From Xanthobacteraceae bacterium (GTDB lineage: Bacteria; Pseudomonadota; Alphaproteobacteria; Rhizobiales; Xanthobacteraceae), in assembly GCA_019635635.1 (NCBI GenBank), contig JAHBZB010000003.1:62001-126000 (forward strand): a stretch of DNA of 64,000 nt, read 5' to 3'. The position numbers and the translations under genes are program-made. Shown here piece by piece: positions 1 through 8,454 of this stretch; position 1 is the stretch's first letter; every line of letters begins with the position of its first letter. Under the pieces are notes generated by a model. That model saw only the letters and a program-made list of their open reading frames with translations. It had not been told where the DNA came from and made no database searches.

Positions 1-1055
1 GGCATGGTGTGCGTGATCATCGGATCGATCTGGATTTTGCCGTCCATGTACCAGTCCACGATCTTCGGCACGTCGGTGCGACCTCTGGCGCCGCCGAAGG
101 CGGTGCCTTTCCAGACGCGCCCCGTTACGAGCTGGAAGGGACGGGTCGAGATTTCCGCGCCCGCGGGTGCCACGCCAATCACGATACTTTCGCCCCAGCC
201 GCGATGGCAGGCTTCCAGCGCCTGCCGCATGACATTCACGTTGCCGGTGCAGTCGAAGGTGTAGTCGGCGCCGCCGATCTGGTCGGCGGGGGTCTTCGTC
301 ATGTTGACGAGGTGAGGGACGAGATCCTTTCCGGCTTCGGCTGCGTTGACGAAATGCGTCATGCCGAATTTTTCACCCCAGGCCTTGCGTTCGGGATTGA
401 GATCGACACCGATGATCATGTCGGCGCCGGCAAGTTTCAAGCCCTGAAGGACGTTGAGTCCGATGCCGCCGAGGCCGAAGACGATGGCTTTCGCTCCGGG
501 CGTCACCTTCGCGGTGTTCAACACCGCGCCGATGCCGGTCGTTACCCCGCAGCCAATGTAACAGACCTTGTCGAAGGGCGCGTCCTCGCGGATTTTCGCG
601 ACCGCGATTTCGGGCAACACCGTGTAGTTCGCAAACGTCGAGGTGCCCATGTAGTGGAAGAGCTTCTTGCCGCCGATCGAGAAGCGCGAAGTGCCGTCCG
701 GCATCAGGCCCTGTCCCTGTGTCGCGCGGATCGCGGTGCAGAGATTGGTCTTGCGCGAAAGGCAGGACGGGCACTGGCGGCATTCCGGCGTGTAAAGCGG
801 AATGACGTGGTCGCCTTTTTTCACGCTGGTCACGCCGGGACCGACATCGACCACGACGCCCGCGCCTTCGTGGCCGAGGATCGCCGGGAAGATACCTTCC
901 GGGTCCGCGCCGGAGAGGGTGAACTCGTCGGTATGGCAGATACCGGTCGCTTTGATCTCGACCAGCACTTCGCCGACTTTCGGCCCTTCGAGTTGAACCG
1001 TCGTGACTTCGAGCGGCTTGCCCTTTTCGACAGCGACCGCGGCGCGGACTTCCAT
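1..1055 (-). CDS. frmA: S-(hydroxymethyl)glutathione dehydrogenase / class III alcohol dehydrogenase (3' end cut off by window)
   Basis: This zinc-dependent enzyme oxidises S-hydroxymethylglutathione, formed from formaldehyde and glutathione, with NAD+ in the cytoplasm. The gene reads leftwards out of the window, and 351 codons are visible of a family that is usually about 370. Visible marks are the catalytic-zinc residues Cys40 (ICHTD) and His61-Glu62 (GHEG), the structural-zinc cysteines Cys91, Cys94, Cys97 and Cys105, and a GLGGIGL dinucleotide-binding turn near residue 195. The ATG at 1055 follows an AGGAAT-like ribosome site. Neighbouring genes do not form an obvious operon with it. The family assignment is very secure; the last roughly 20 residues cannot be seen. 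Confidence 0.96.
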   Translation of the reverse strand, partial: MEVRAAVAVEKGKPLEVTTVQLEGPKVGEVLVEIKATGICHTDEFTLSGADPEGIFPAILGHEGAGVVVDVGPGVTSVKKGDHVIPLYTPECRQCPSCLSRKTNLCTAIRATQGQGLMPDGTSRFSIGGKKLFHYMGTSTFANYTVLPEIAVAKIREDAPFDKVCYIGCGVTTGIGAVLNTAKVTPGAKAIVFGLGGIGLNVLQGLKLAGADMIIGVDLNPERKAWGEKFGMTHFVNAAEAGKDLVPHLVNMTKTPADQIGGADYTFDCTGNVNVMRQALEACHRGWGESIVIGVAPAGAEISTRPFQLVTGRVWKGTAFGGARGRTDVPKIVDWYMDGKIQIDPMITHTM

Positions 1056-1195
1056 TCCTTATTCCTCCAATTTGTGTTGGGACAAGTCTAACGGGTCACG
1101 GCAGCGATGCAAAAGCGGGCAGCTCTTGACGGGCTCGTGAGTTGTTCCGCGCGGTTTGGCCGGATAGACTTCGCGAATTCATCAGGACGATTCAG

Positions 1196-1804
1196 ATGGC
1201 CGTCACGCGCGGATTTACGGGCAAGCAACGCGAGCAGACCGAAGCCGACCGGCTGCCGCCGGGACAGGCGCTGACCAGTGATTTTCCCGTGCTCTCCGCC
1301 GGGCCGACGCCGCAGGTGAAACTCGAGAACTGGATGTTCACGCTGAAACACGGCCCGCAGATCATCGCGCGCTGGACGTGGTCCGAGTTCAACCAGCTTC
1401 CGCAATCGAAGATGACGCGCGACATTCACTGCGTCACGACCTGGTCGAAATACAACACCGCCTGGCAGGGTGTGATGGTGGACGACATTCTCGCAGCGGC
1501 CGGGATCGACGAGGCGACGGCATTCACGCTTGCGCACGGCTATGACGATTACTCGACCAACGTTCCGACCGCGGATCTCACCGGCGGTAAGGCGATGGTC
1601 GCGACGCTTTACGAAGGCAAGCCGATCACGCCGGACCACGGCGGCCCCGCGCGGCTCGTCGTGCCGCATCTCTATTTCTGGAAATCGGCGAAGTGGATTC
1701 ACACGCTGCAATTCACCGATCGCGACACCGCCGGCTTCTGGGAAGAGCGGGGCTACCACATGTATGGCGACCCGTGGCGCGAGCAGCGTTATTCCGGTGA
1801 CTGA
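1196..1804 (+). CDS. Sulfite-oxidase-like molybdopterin oxidoreductase
   Basis: A 202-residue protein of the oxidoreductase molybdopterin-binding family (sulfite oxidase/YedY fold). Cys79, in the context RDIHCVTTW, sits where the family places its molybdenum-coordinating cysteine. No Tat or Sec signal is visible, so it should be cytoplasmic, unlike periplasmic MsrP. The ATG at 1196 has AGGACG just upstream at 1184-1189 and is preferred to an in-frame upstream start at 1142. The next gene, a flavin reductase, overlaps it by 8 bases and is the likely electron partner. The substrate is unknown; a sulfoxide, N-oxide or sulfite are possible by family analogy only. Confidence 0.88.
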   Translation: MAVTRGFTGKQREQTEADRLPPGQALTSDFPVLSAGPTPQVKLENWMFTLKHGPQIIARWTWSEFNQLPQSKMTRDIHCVTTWSKYNTAWQGVMVDDILAAAGIDEATAFTLAHGYDDYSTNVPTADLTGGKAMVATLYEGKPITPDHGGPARLVVPHLYFWKSAKWIHTLQFTDRDTAGFWEERGYHMYGDPWREQRYSGD

Positions 1805-2555
1805 TAGCCCTAAGTCGCCGATCCCGCCCGCGATCCGCTGGCAAAAGGTCACGATCAACGAAATCGACAAGCGGACGCAGAGCGTGACGAGTTTCTTCTT
1901 TACGCCGTCGCAGCCGTTTTCGTTTCGCGCAGGCCAGCATGTCGAAGTGCGGCTGACCGCGCCGAACGGCTATCGCGCGCAACGCGCTTATTCGATTGCC
2001 TCCGCGCCGGAGAGCCGCGACAACATCGAACTTGCAATCGAGAAGCTGGAGACCGGCGAGGTGTCTCCATTCTTTCACGAAGTCGCGCAGGTCGGCGACG
2101 AGATCGAGTTGCGGGGTCCGATCGGCGGGCACTTCGTCTGGCAGAACGCGGACGGCGGGCCGATTCTGCTTGCGGGTGCGGGCTCGGGTGTTGCGCCGCT
2201 GATGTCGATGATCCGGCATCATGCGAATAGCAATTCGGACGTGCCGATGCTGCTTCTGCTCTCCGCGCGCTCGTGGGAGGACGTCATCTTCCGTGATGAG
2301 TTGCTCGCGTTCGACGAGAAGAAGGGCGCGTTCAAGCTCGTACTCACCATCACACGCGAAGCGCCGAAGCGGGACGGTGACTACGGCCGCCGGATTGATA
2401 CGCCGATGATGGGCGAGATTTTGAAACGCTTGCCGTCACCGCCGAAGCGAGCCTTCGTCTGCGGTTCGAACCCGTTCGTGACGGTTGCGAGCGAGGCGCT
2501 GATCGGTGCCGGCGTCGAGCCGGGCTCGATCAGGACCGAGCGTTACGGTCAGTAA
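1797..2555 (+). CDS. Ferredoxin-NADP reductase-like FAD/NAD(P)-binding oxidoreductase
   Basis: This 252-residue protein has an FAD-binding domain followed by an NAD-binding domain. The RAYS flavin motif is at residues 63-66, a GAGSGVAP nucleotide turn lies near residue 120, and a VCGSNPFV motif sits near the C-terminus. There is no ferredoxin-type cysteine cluster, so it is a bare reductase module. The GTG start at 1797 lies inside the end of the molybdoenzyme gene, giving an 8-base overlap that implies translational coupling. The inferred role is to pass electrons from NAD(P)H to the upstream molybdoenzyme. The start could lie further upstream in frame, but those residues look like antisense noise. 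Confidence 0.87.
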   Translation: MTDSPKSPIPPAIRWQKVTINEIDKRTQSVTSFFFTPSQPFSFRAGQHVEVRLTAPNGYRAQRAYSIASAPESRDNIELAIEKLETGEVSPFFHEVAQVGDEIELRGPIGGHFVWQNADGGPILLAGAGSGVAPLMSMIRHHANSNSDVPMLLLLSARSWEDVIFRDELLAFDEKKGAFKLVLTITREAPKRDGDYGRRIDTPMMGEILKRLPSPPKRAFVCGSNPFVTVASEALIGAGVEPGSIRTERYGQ

Positions 2556-2754
2556 AAGTCGCCGGAATCCGTTTACAGCCGATTCACTATGATGCGTGGC
2601 GCAGATGTTCGATTTGCCGCCGTTCACCACTTTCCGCCCGATCTCCGAAGGGTTCTTTAAGCGCTTCCGCCTAGGCTTCGACCCAAGAAAAAGAACAGGG
2701 ACGCGGACGGACGGCATGGCTCTTTCCGGTACGGAAGGATTGGCCATGGGTTTG

Positions 2755-2783
2755 CAGCTTCCCAACGAACGAGCAGGAAGCTG
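2755..2783 (+). promoter_or_regulatory. Hairpin that buries the ribosome-binding site of the acetyltransferase gene
   Basis: CAGCTTCC at 2755-2762 and GGAAGCTG at 2776-2783 form a perfect 8-bp stem with a 13-base loop. The 3' arm contains the Shine-Dalgarno-like AGGAAG (2775-2780), 6 bases before the TTG start at 2787. In RNA the stem would hide the ribosome site, so translational control is possible. This is structural inference from the sequence only. Confidence 0.4.
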
Positions 2784-2786
2784 TCC

Positions 2787-3974
2787 TTGGTTGATACACA
2801 TTTCGACCTGACCCGCGATACGCTTGCCTCCCGTCTCGACACGGATACGGGGACCGCGGAACTTTGCAGCCTGACGGCGGTGCCGGCCGGCGCGTGGTCG
2901 AGCCTTTGCGCGCGTGCGATCGAGCCGAACGCTTTTTATTCTCCCGAGTGGGCGCTCGCGGTGACGCGTAACGTGCCGGGCGACGAGAGCATCAGCGCGC
3001 TGCTCGCGTGGGACAGCCCGGCGAAGAAAAGGCTGATCGGCTTTCTTCCCGTAACCTCGACATGGCGCGCGATGAAGCTGCCGCTTCCGGTGCTGGTGAC
3101 GTGGCATGCCTATGCGCCGCTTGCGACGCCTTTGCTCGACAAGGGTTACGCGGTCGAAGCCGCTACGGGCCTCCTGCAAGCAGCGAGGCAAGCGGGCGCG
3201 CAGGCACTTCTGTTTTCCATTATGACGAACGGTCCCGCGGCGGATGCGCTTCGCAGCGCGCTTGCGCGCGAAGGCTGTACACCGCGCACGCTTCGCTGCG
3301 AGGAGCGTGCCTTGCTCGATGCGCGAAGCGACGCGGAAGCTTCGCTACAGGATGCGCTAGGCTCGAAGAAGGTGAAAGAGTTGCGCCGCCAGCGCAATCG
3401 TCTCGCCGATGACGGCGAGGTGCGCTTTTCGGTATCGGTCTCGCCGCAGCAGACCGAAGCTGCGCTCGAAGCTTTCATGAAGCTCGAGGCCATGGGCTGG
3501 AAGGGCAAACGCGGCACGGCGCTCGCTGCGCAGGAAGGCCTTTCGCGTTTCATCCGCGAAGCCGTCCGCAAGCTCGGTCCGCAGGGCAAGTTCGAAGTCG
3601 CGACGCTGACGCGCGGCGCGGAAACCATCGCGGCAGGTCTTGTCGTCCGTCACGGCGAGCGCGCATATTTTTTCAAGACCGCCTATGACGAGCGGCTTTC
3701 CAAGTGCTCGCCCGGCGTGCAGCTCACGCTCGAACTGACCAAACACTTCTGCGCGGACGAGAAGGTGATGTCGGTAGATTCCACCGCGACCGCCGATCAT
3801 CCGATGATCAATCATATCTGGAAGGGCAGGCTCGCGCTTTCCGAGACGCTCGTTCCGCTGCGCGGCGGCCATTCCGCCTCGCTGTTCGCTTTCGTCCTTT
3901 CCGTGCGGCGGACTTTGCGCGAAGTCGCGCGCCGCATCGTGCATCGCTATCGCGCTTTCAGGGAGAAGTCGTAA
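2787..3974 (+). CDS. GNAT-family (CelD/BcsL-like) N-acyltransferase
   Basis: A 395-residue soluble protein resembling the Acetyltransf_6/CelD-like branch of the GNAT fold. The clearest family region is about residues 170-330, with a basic KKVKELRRQRNRL stretch and the SKCSPGVQLTLEL segment, where this branch packs around acyl-CoA. The translation start is TTG at 2787 behind AGGAAG; no better in-frame ATG is near. The downstream cupin/JmjC gene starts on the last base of its stop codon (TAATG), so the two are translationally coupled and probably act on the same substrate. The substrate is unknown. Other members of this branch act in polysaccharide or lipid modification. Confidence 0.8.
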   Translation: MVDTHFDLTRDTLASRLDTDTGTAELCSLTAVPAGAWSSLCARAIEPNAFYSPEWALAVTRNVPGDESISALLAWDSPAKKRLIGFLPVTSTWRAMKLPLPVLVTWHAYAPLATPLLDKGYAVEAATGLLQAARQAGAQALLFSIMTNGPAADALRSALAREGCTPRTLRCEERALLDARSDAEASLQDALGSKKVKELRRQRNRLADDGEVRFSVSVSPQQTEAALEAFMKLEAMGWKGKRGTALAAQEGLSRFIREAVRKLGPQGKFEVATLTRGAETIAAGLVVRHGERAYFFKTAYDERLSKCSPGVQLTLELTKHFCADEKVMSVDSTATADHPMINHIWKGRLALSETLVPLRGGHSASLFAFVLSVRRTLREVARRIVHRYRAFREKS

Positions 3975-4924
3975 TGCCAATGGTTCAACCGGCGGACGCC
4001 AAGGCTTTCGAACAGTTTCCGGACCTGCCGTTCCGCATCAAGCATGAACTTGTCGGCAATCCGCTCCTGACCTTGCCCGAGATCGTGAAGCTGGTGCGCG
4101 AGTTGCCGCGCGACCAGATCGAATACAATTCCGGCAAGGCCGAGATCGGGCAGGACCCGACGAAGGTGCAGGCGGTCGATCTGTCGCCGGAAGAAGTGGT
4201 CAAAAGCATCGAAACCGCGGGCGCGTGGATGGTGCTGAAGCGCGTGGACCGGCATCCGGCCTATCGCAACATTCTCGAGCAGGCGCTCTTGTCGGTCGCG
4301 CAGGCGCGCGGGCACGCTTCGCTCGATGATGCAGGTTTCGAGGATATTCAAGGCTTCCTGTTCGTGTCGTCGCCGAACTCGACGACGCCGTTCCATACCG
4401 ATGCGGAAGATAATTTCTTCGTGCAGATCCACGGTGAGAAGTTTTTCGCGGTCTACGACAACCGCGACCACTCGATTGCCTCGGTCGAAGAACTTGAATC
4501 TTCGGCCACCAAGCATCGCAACATCAAGTACGATCCGAAGTTCGACGCGAAAGGCGTCACGCACCGGCTGTTTCCGGGCGAGGGCGTGTTCGTGCCCTAC
4601 CAGTGGCCGCACTGGGTGCGAACCGCGGACAGTCATTCGATTTCGCTTGCGATCACCTGGAAGACCAAAGCCGTACGACGCCGCAACGACCTTTATGTCT
4701 TCAACTCGTTCCTGCGCAGCATGGGCTTGCCGCAGGCGGCACCCGAAGCGCACCCGGCGCTGGACGCGCTGAAGCTCGCGATGATGCGGACGGTGCAGGC
4801 GACGGTTTCGCCGCTTCGCAAGAGCGAGGGCATGCGCCGCATGCTGCGCCGTCTCGTGCTCGGCAAGAACGCGAACTACTACTACAACGACAACAAAGAA
4901 CAGAACGACAAGGCAGCAGCCTGA
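3974..4924 (+). CDS. Cupin_8/JmjC-like Fe(II)/2-oxoglutarate-type oxygenase
   Basis: A 316-residue protein with a JmjC/cupin fold. The putative iron triad is visible as His141 and Asp143 (in PFHTDAED) and His213 (in YQWPHWV), in the usual HxD...H spacing. By family, such enzymes hydroxylate proteins or small molecules using Fe(II) and 2-oxoglutarate. The start ATG overlaps the stop of the acetyltransferase gene by one base. The C-terminal tail is short, basic and then Asn/Tyr rich. A strong terminator follows, so the pair ends here. The substrate is unknown, and the catalytic role is inferred from the intact triad. Confidence 0.82.
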   Translation: MPMVQPADAKAFEQFPDLPFRIKHELVGNPLLTLPEIVKLVRELPRDQIEYNSGKAEIGQDPTKVQAVDLSPEEVVKSIETAGAWMVLKRVDRHPAYRNILEQALLSVAQARGHASLDDAGFEDIQGFLFVSSPNSTTPFHTDAEDNFFVQIHGEKFFAVYDNRDHSIASVEELESSATKHRNIKYDPKFDAKGVTHRLFPGEGVFVPYQWPHWVRTADSHSISLAITWKTKAVRRRNDLYVFNSFLRSMGLPQAAPEAHPALDALKLAMMRTVQATVSPLRKSEGMRRMLRRLVLGKNANYYYNDNKEQNDKAAA

Positions 4925-4945
4925 AGTCCGTAACAGGCTGAATCG

Positions 4946-4978
4946 AAAGGGGCGCAGCAAGCTGCGCCCCTTTTTCTT
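4946..4978. terminator. Bidirectional intrinsic terminator
   Basis: A perfect 13-bp stem (4946-4958 with 4961-4973) closed by an AA loop is GC-rich in the middle and flanked by an A run on the left and a T run on the right. It therefore can terminate both the rightward oxygenase gene and the leftward peroxiredoxin gene, which converge here. Confidence 0.9.
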
Positions 4979-4996
4979 TGATTGGTATGTGCCGGG

Positions 4997-5656
4997 TTAT
5001 TTCGGCTGCGGCACGATGCGGATATAAGGCTTCGGCGACTTCCACCCATTCGGATAAGTCTTCTTCGCATCGTCATCGGTGACGGAGCCCGCGATGATGA
5101 CGTCATCGCCATGCTTCCAGTCGACCGGCGTTGCGACCTTGTGCTTCGCAGTCAACTGGAGCGAGTCCAGCACGCGCAGCACTTCATCGAAGTTACGGCC
5201 GGTAGTCATGGGGTAGGCGATCATCAGCTTGATCTGCTTGTCGGGACCGATGATGTAGACGTTGCGTACGGTCTGGTTGGTTGCGGCGGTGCGGCCTTCC
5301 GAAGTGTTGCCGGCGTCGCCCGGCAGCATGCCCCAGGCCTTCGAGATCGAAAGGTCGGTGTCGCCGATCATCGGGAAGTTGGGCTTTACGCCCTGCGTCT
5401 CCTCGATGTCCCTGGCCCAGTCGGCATGGCGGTCGATCGGATCGACCGAGAGGCCGATGATCTTGGTGTTACGCTTGTCGAATTCGGGCTTGAGCTTCGC
5501 CATGCGGCCGAGCTCGGTGGTGCAGACCGGCGTGAAGTCCTTGGGGTGCGAGAACAGCACGGCCCATTTGTCGCCTATCCAGTCGTGGAACTTGATTTTG
5601 CCTTCGGTGGTCTGCGCCTCGAAATCCGGCGCCTTGTCGCCAATGGTAACGGCCAT
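4997..5656 (-). CDS. 1-Cys peroxiredoxin (Prx6 family)
   Basis: A 219-residue cytoplasmic thiol peroxidase that reduces hydrogen peroxide and organic peroxides. The peroxidatic centre is the PxxxTxxC motif with Pro38, Thr42 and Cys45 (PVCTTE). The length and the long C-terminal extension with the SDPIDRH-like region match the Prx6/1-Cys class and not AhpC. No resolving cysteine is evident. The ATG at 5656 is preceded by AGGAGAACT, a strong ribosome site. It is transcribed alone and ends at a shared bidirectional terminator. The upstream 180 bases are AT-rich and should hold its promoter, but no OxyR site could be recognised with confidence. Confidence 0.95.
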   Translation of the reverse strand: MAVTIGDKAPDFEAQTTEGKIKFHDWIGDKWAVLFSHPKDFTPVCTTELGRMAKLKPEFDKRNTKIIGLSVDPIDRHADWARDIEETQGVKPNFPMIGDTDLSISKAWGMLPGDAGNTSEGRTAATNQTVRNVYIIGPDKQIKLMIAYPMTTGRNFDEVLRVLDSLQLTAKHKVATPVDWKHGDDVIIAGSVTDDDAKKTYPNGWKSPKPYIRIVPQPK

Positions 5657-5840
5657 GGCAGTTCTCCTTCGCGGGCTTCTGAAATCCGATCCCTCGCGCT
5701 TAAAGCCGTAGAGCGCGGCGGGTATTCCTGTGATATAGGGTAATTCACACCGCTGCGCTAGATATACCGTTATTGCACAGTTATTTTATGTTTAAATGAG
5801 CAACTGGCCCTTCAATCCAATGAGGTTGCCAGATGTGCGA

Positions 5841-6308
5841 CTAGAGCGAGTCGCAGGACATCGTCTCAAATCCGGTTTTGCTAAAAGCCTTGTCGCAAAC
5901 GTCGAGCCGGCGCGGCGCATTCGGGTCGGCAGCGCAAACCGCGGCGGTGCCGCCTTTCGCGAGCCTTGCCACGCACCAGTAGTCCACGCGCTTGCCTTCG
6001 AACGGTTCGCACGACTTGTAGCAGGACTTTACGTCCGCGAAGCAGGCGGCCTCGGACTGGTTGCGGGTGAGAGCGCAGGCATGCAATCCGTTTTTGAGGC
6101 ATTCGCCTTTCTGTGCGAACGCAACGGGATCACATTTCTTTCGCGCTGCGCGCGTGCAGGTTTCGAACGTATCGTAGAGCGTTTCGACACAGGCGCGGCC
6201 TTTGCCTTCGCACTTTTCCTTCACGCATTGGATACCGCTTTGTGCGTTCGCCGCGCTGAACGCCGAACTTGCCAGCAGAAGAACAAGAAAGAGCCGGATC
6301 CGGTGCAT
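5841..6308 (-). CDS. Secreted cysteine-rich protein of unknown function
   Basis: A 155-residue protein with a clear N-terminal signal peptide (MHRIRLFLVLLLASS, cleavage likely after ANA near residue 22). The mature part has 14 cysteines in about 133 residues, an even number, which suggests a disulfide-braced periplasmic or extracellular domain. No catalytic motif is recognised. The start at 6308 is chosen because the signal peptide begins there; upstream in-frame codons give no signal sequence. It lies between the peroxiredoxin and a dioxygenase gene, all leftward, but gaps are large enough for separate transcription. Function unknown. Confidence 0.75.
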   Translation of the reverse strand: MHRIRLFLVLLLASSAFSAANAQSGIQCVKEKCEGKGRACVETLYDTFETCTRAARKKCDPVAFAQKGECLKNGLHACALTRNQSEAACFADVKSCYKSCEPFEGKRVDYWCVARLAKGGTAAVCAADPNAPRRLDVCDKAFSKTGFETMSCDSL

Positions 6309-6429
6309 GGCGGCTAGCCCCCATCGTGTGCGGCAACGAAGAAGGATTAGACGACACGAGAAGAGCAGTGGCAAACGAAACCGCCGCCCGCTGCGGGCGC
6401 AGGGGCGGCGTTCGTTCGTTACGTCTTGT

Positions 6430-7359
6430 TTATTCGAGCGGCGGCAGCGCTCGTTCGATCGCTTCGCGATCCTTCTCGTACCAGGGCGGCAGTTTGAGCG
6501 CCGACCCTAGCGTTTCCTTCGGCTCGTCCCAGGTGAAGCCCGGTTTGTCGGTCGCAATCTCGAACAGGATGCCGCCCGGTTCGCGGAAATAGACCGAGTG
6601 GAAATACATCCGGTCAATCTGCTCGGTGGTGTCGAGGCAGAGTTGGTTGCGGATGCGGTCCATCAGTTCGATTTCCTCGGCGTCGTCTTTGGCGCGGAAC
6701 GCGACGTGGTGGAGCGTGGCCGCACCCTGCGAGCCGCGCGGCTGATCCTTGTCGACGACAAGATCGATCTGTGCGCCGATGTCTGCGGTGCCTAGAAAAC
6801 GCTGGCGCTCGCCGTCCTTGCCACCGTCCGCGTAACCAAAGGCATCGCGCAGGACTTCCGCCGTGCGCGCGCCGCCATGCGGGCGCAGCGTGATGCCCGA
6901 GAATCCGCGCACCGCGTGTTCGGCCGGCACGGGACCTTCCGCCCATGCGGGCGCATTCGCGGCGGTCGCGGTCTCGACGATTTCGACCTTCATGCCTTCG
7001 AGATCGGCGAGCGACAGCACCTTGTCGCCGAAGCGTTCGCTCTCGCTCGACGAGATGTTCTCCGCGTCCAGCCGCTTCTTCCAGTAGGCGAGCGAGCCTT
7101 TCGGCACCGCGTAGCCGACCTCGACCGCCTGACCCATGCCCTGACGGCCGGGACGCACGCCGTCCCAGAGAAAGAACGTAAGCGCGGAGCCCGGCGCACC
7201 GGTCTCGTTGCCGTAATAAAGGTGCCACGCGCTCGGGTCGTCGAAGTTGACCGTCCGCTTCACGAAGCGAAGCCCGAGCGTCTTCGTGTAGAAGCCGAAG
7301 TTCTTCTTTCCGTCCCCGGTAATTCCGGTGATGTGATGGATGCCGGCGCTAGTCGCCAT
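6430..7359 (-). CDS. Ring-cleaving dioxygenase of the VOC superfamily (MhqO-like)
   Basis: A 309-residue protein with two vicinal-oxygen-chelate domains. The first begins at the N-terminus with GIHHITGI and the second includes TLHHVAFRA near residue 215. A C-terminal REPGGILFEIATD segment supplies the late metal-binding glutamate typical of the family. Related proteins (MhqO, LinE-like) open hydroquinone or catechol rings with Fe(II). The ATG at 7359 has TAAGGAG 8 bases upstream and replaces a longer in-frame start that lacks a ribosome site. The substrate is inferred from family only. Confidence 0.87.
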   Translation of the reverse strand: MATSAGIHHITGITGDGKKNFGFYTKTLGLRFVKRTVNFDDPSAWHLYYGNETGAPGSALTFFLWDGVRPGRQGMGQAVEVGYAVPKGSLAYWKKRLDAENISSSESERFGDKVLSLADLEGMKVEIVETATAANAPAWAEGPVPAEHAVRGFSGITLRPHGGARTAEVLRDAFGYADGGKDGERQRFLGTADIGAQIDLVVDKDQPRGSQGAATLHHVAFRAKDDAEEIELMDRIRNQLCLDTTEQIDRMYFHSVYFREPGGILFEIATDKPGFTWDEPKETLGSALKLPPWYEKDREAIERALPPLE

Positions 7360-7577
7360 GATCGGTCTCCTTAGGTCCTGGATTTGCACCGATATGGCCC
7401 GCTCCGCCACGGGCCAGAAGGGTTGCAAACCGGGATTGCGGCGGCGCACGGAAGCCACACCCGGACACCGTCCGGCATTTGACGCAACTTTCAGCGGCTC
7501 TGGCCGCTTCCCGTTAAACTCCTGGAAACCATAAACGCCCGAGACTTGGCCCCGGTTTTGTAGCGTTTGGGGTCGTC

Positions 7578-8399
7578 ATGGAGCAGTTCCGGCAAGCCGC
7601 GAAGCGGTTAGATGCGTCCGATGTGGTCTCGCTTCTGCGCGAGGTTTATCCGGAGGGCGTGCGCGGCCGGAACGAAGCCGAAGCGCTGATTTCCTTCGAT
7701 CGTGAATTCACCGATCCGGCGCCCGAATGGCGGGGCTTTATCGCGGAGGCGGTCGCGGATCATCTCCTGCGCCGGTCCGAGCCGCTCGGCGTCATCGATG
7801 CCGAGAAAGCCGCGTGGCTGATGCAGGCGATCGCACCCACGGGCCGCATCGCGACGCGCGGCGGCGTACAGATCCTGATCCGCACCATCGAGCTTGCGCG
7901 GGACTTGCCGCCTGCGCTCACTGCATTTGCGATCCGCGAACTCTGGCGCGAAGTCATCACCGCCGAAGGTCCGGCGGTGGAAGGCCGCACCCATTATTCG
8001 CGCGTGCTCGATGCGCGCGACGTCGCGCTGCTGCGACAAATTCTGGAAGCGGGCACGGGCGCCGTTTCCGCGGAAGAAGCGGAAGCGCTGTTCGACCTGC
8101 ATGACGCGGTGGCGGCCTCCGAGAACGACGCTTCCTTCGACGATCTCTTTTTCCGCGCGGTCACGAATTACATGCTCGGTGCATCGGGCGGCGAGGTGCC
8201 GTCCCGTGCGGACGCCTTTTCGCGCGAGCCGCGCCGCGACACCGGGCAGGGAATTGCCGCCGAATGCGCGGCCTGGCTCTCTTCGCGCATCATGCGGGAC
8301 GGCAGGCCGACCGCCGCCGAGCGCGCGTTGCTGAGTCTGCTTGGCAATGGCGCGGAGCCGGATTCTTCGCTTCGAAGTTCGTTTGATCGCGCCGCTTAA
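7578..8399 (+). CDS. Conserved-looking hypothetical protein
   Basis: I do not recognise a domain in this 273-residue protein. It is soluble, mostly alpha-helical by composition and acidic, with no signal peptide and no membrane segment. It is rich in Ala, Glu and Arg and has repeated helix-like blocks such as EAEALFDLHDAVAASEND. The ATG at 7578 is the first start after a weak GGGGTCGTC region. It is followed at 55 bases by a membrane protein gene in the same direction, so an operon is possible. Codon use matches the neighbours, which supports it being a real gene. Confidence 0.7.
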   Translation: MEQFRQAAKRLDASDVVSLLREVYPEGVRGRNEAEALISFDREFTDPAPEWRGFIAEAVADHLLRRSEPLGVIDAEKAAWLMQAIAPTGRIATRGGVQILIRTIELARDLPPALTAFAIRELWREVITAEGPAVEGRTHYSRVLDARDVALLRQILEAGTGAVSAEEAEALFDLHDAVAASENDASFDDLFFRAVTNYMLGASGGEVPSRADAFSREPRRDTGQGIAAECAAWLSSRIMRDGRPTAAERALLSLLGNGAEPDSSLRSSFDRAA

Positions 8400-8454
8400 T
8401 TTTTTGTCCGATATGGTATTGCTGCGGGGCTGACACTTTGCTCCGGAGTTTGCC

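Noticed and set aside
9-1091. A 360-codon rightward open frame across the formaldehyde dehydrogenase gene
   Set aside because: It is the antisense shadow of frmA, which has complete zinc and NAD motifs on the minus strand; the rightward product is Asp/His/Arg-rich noise.
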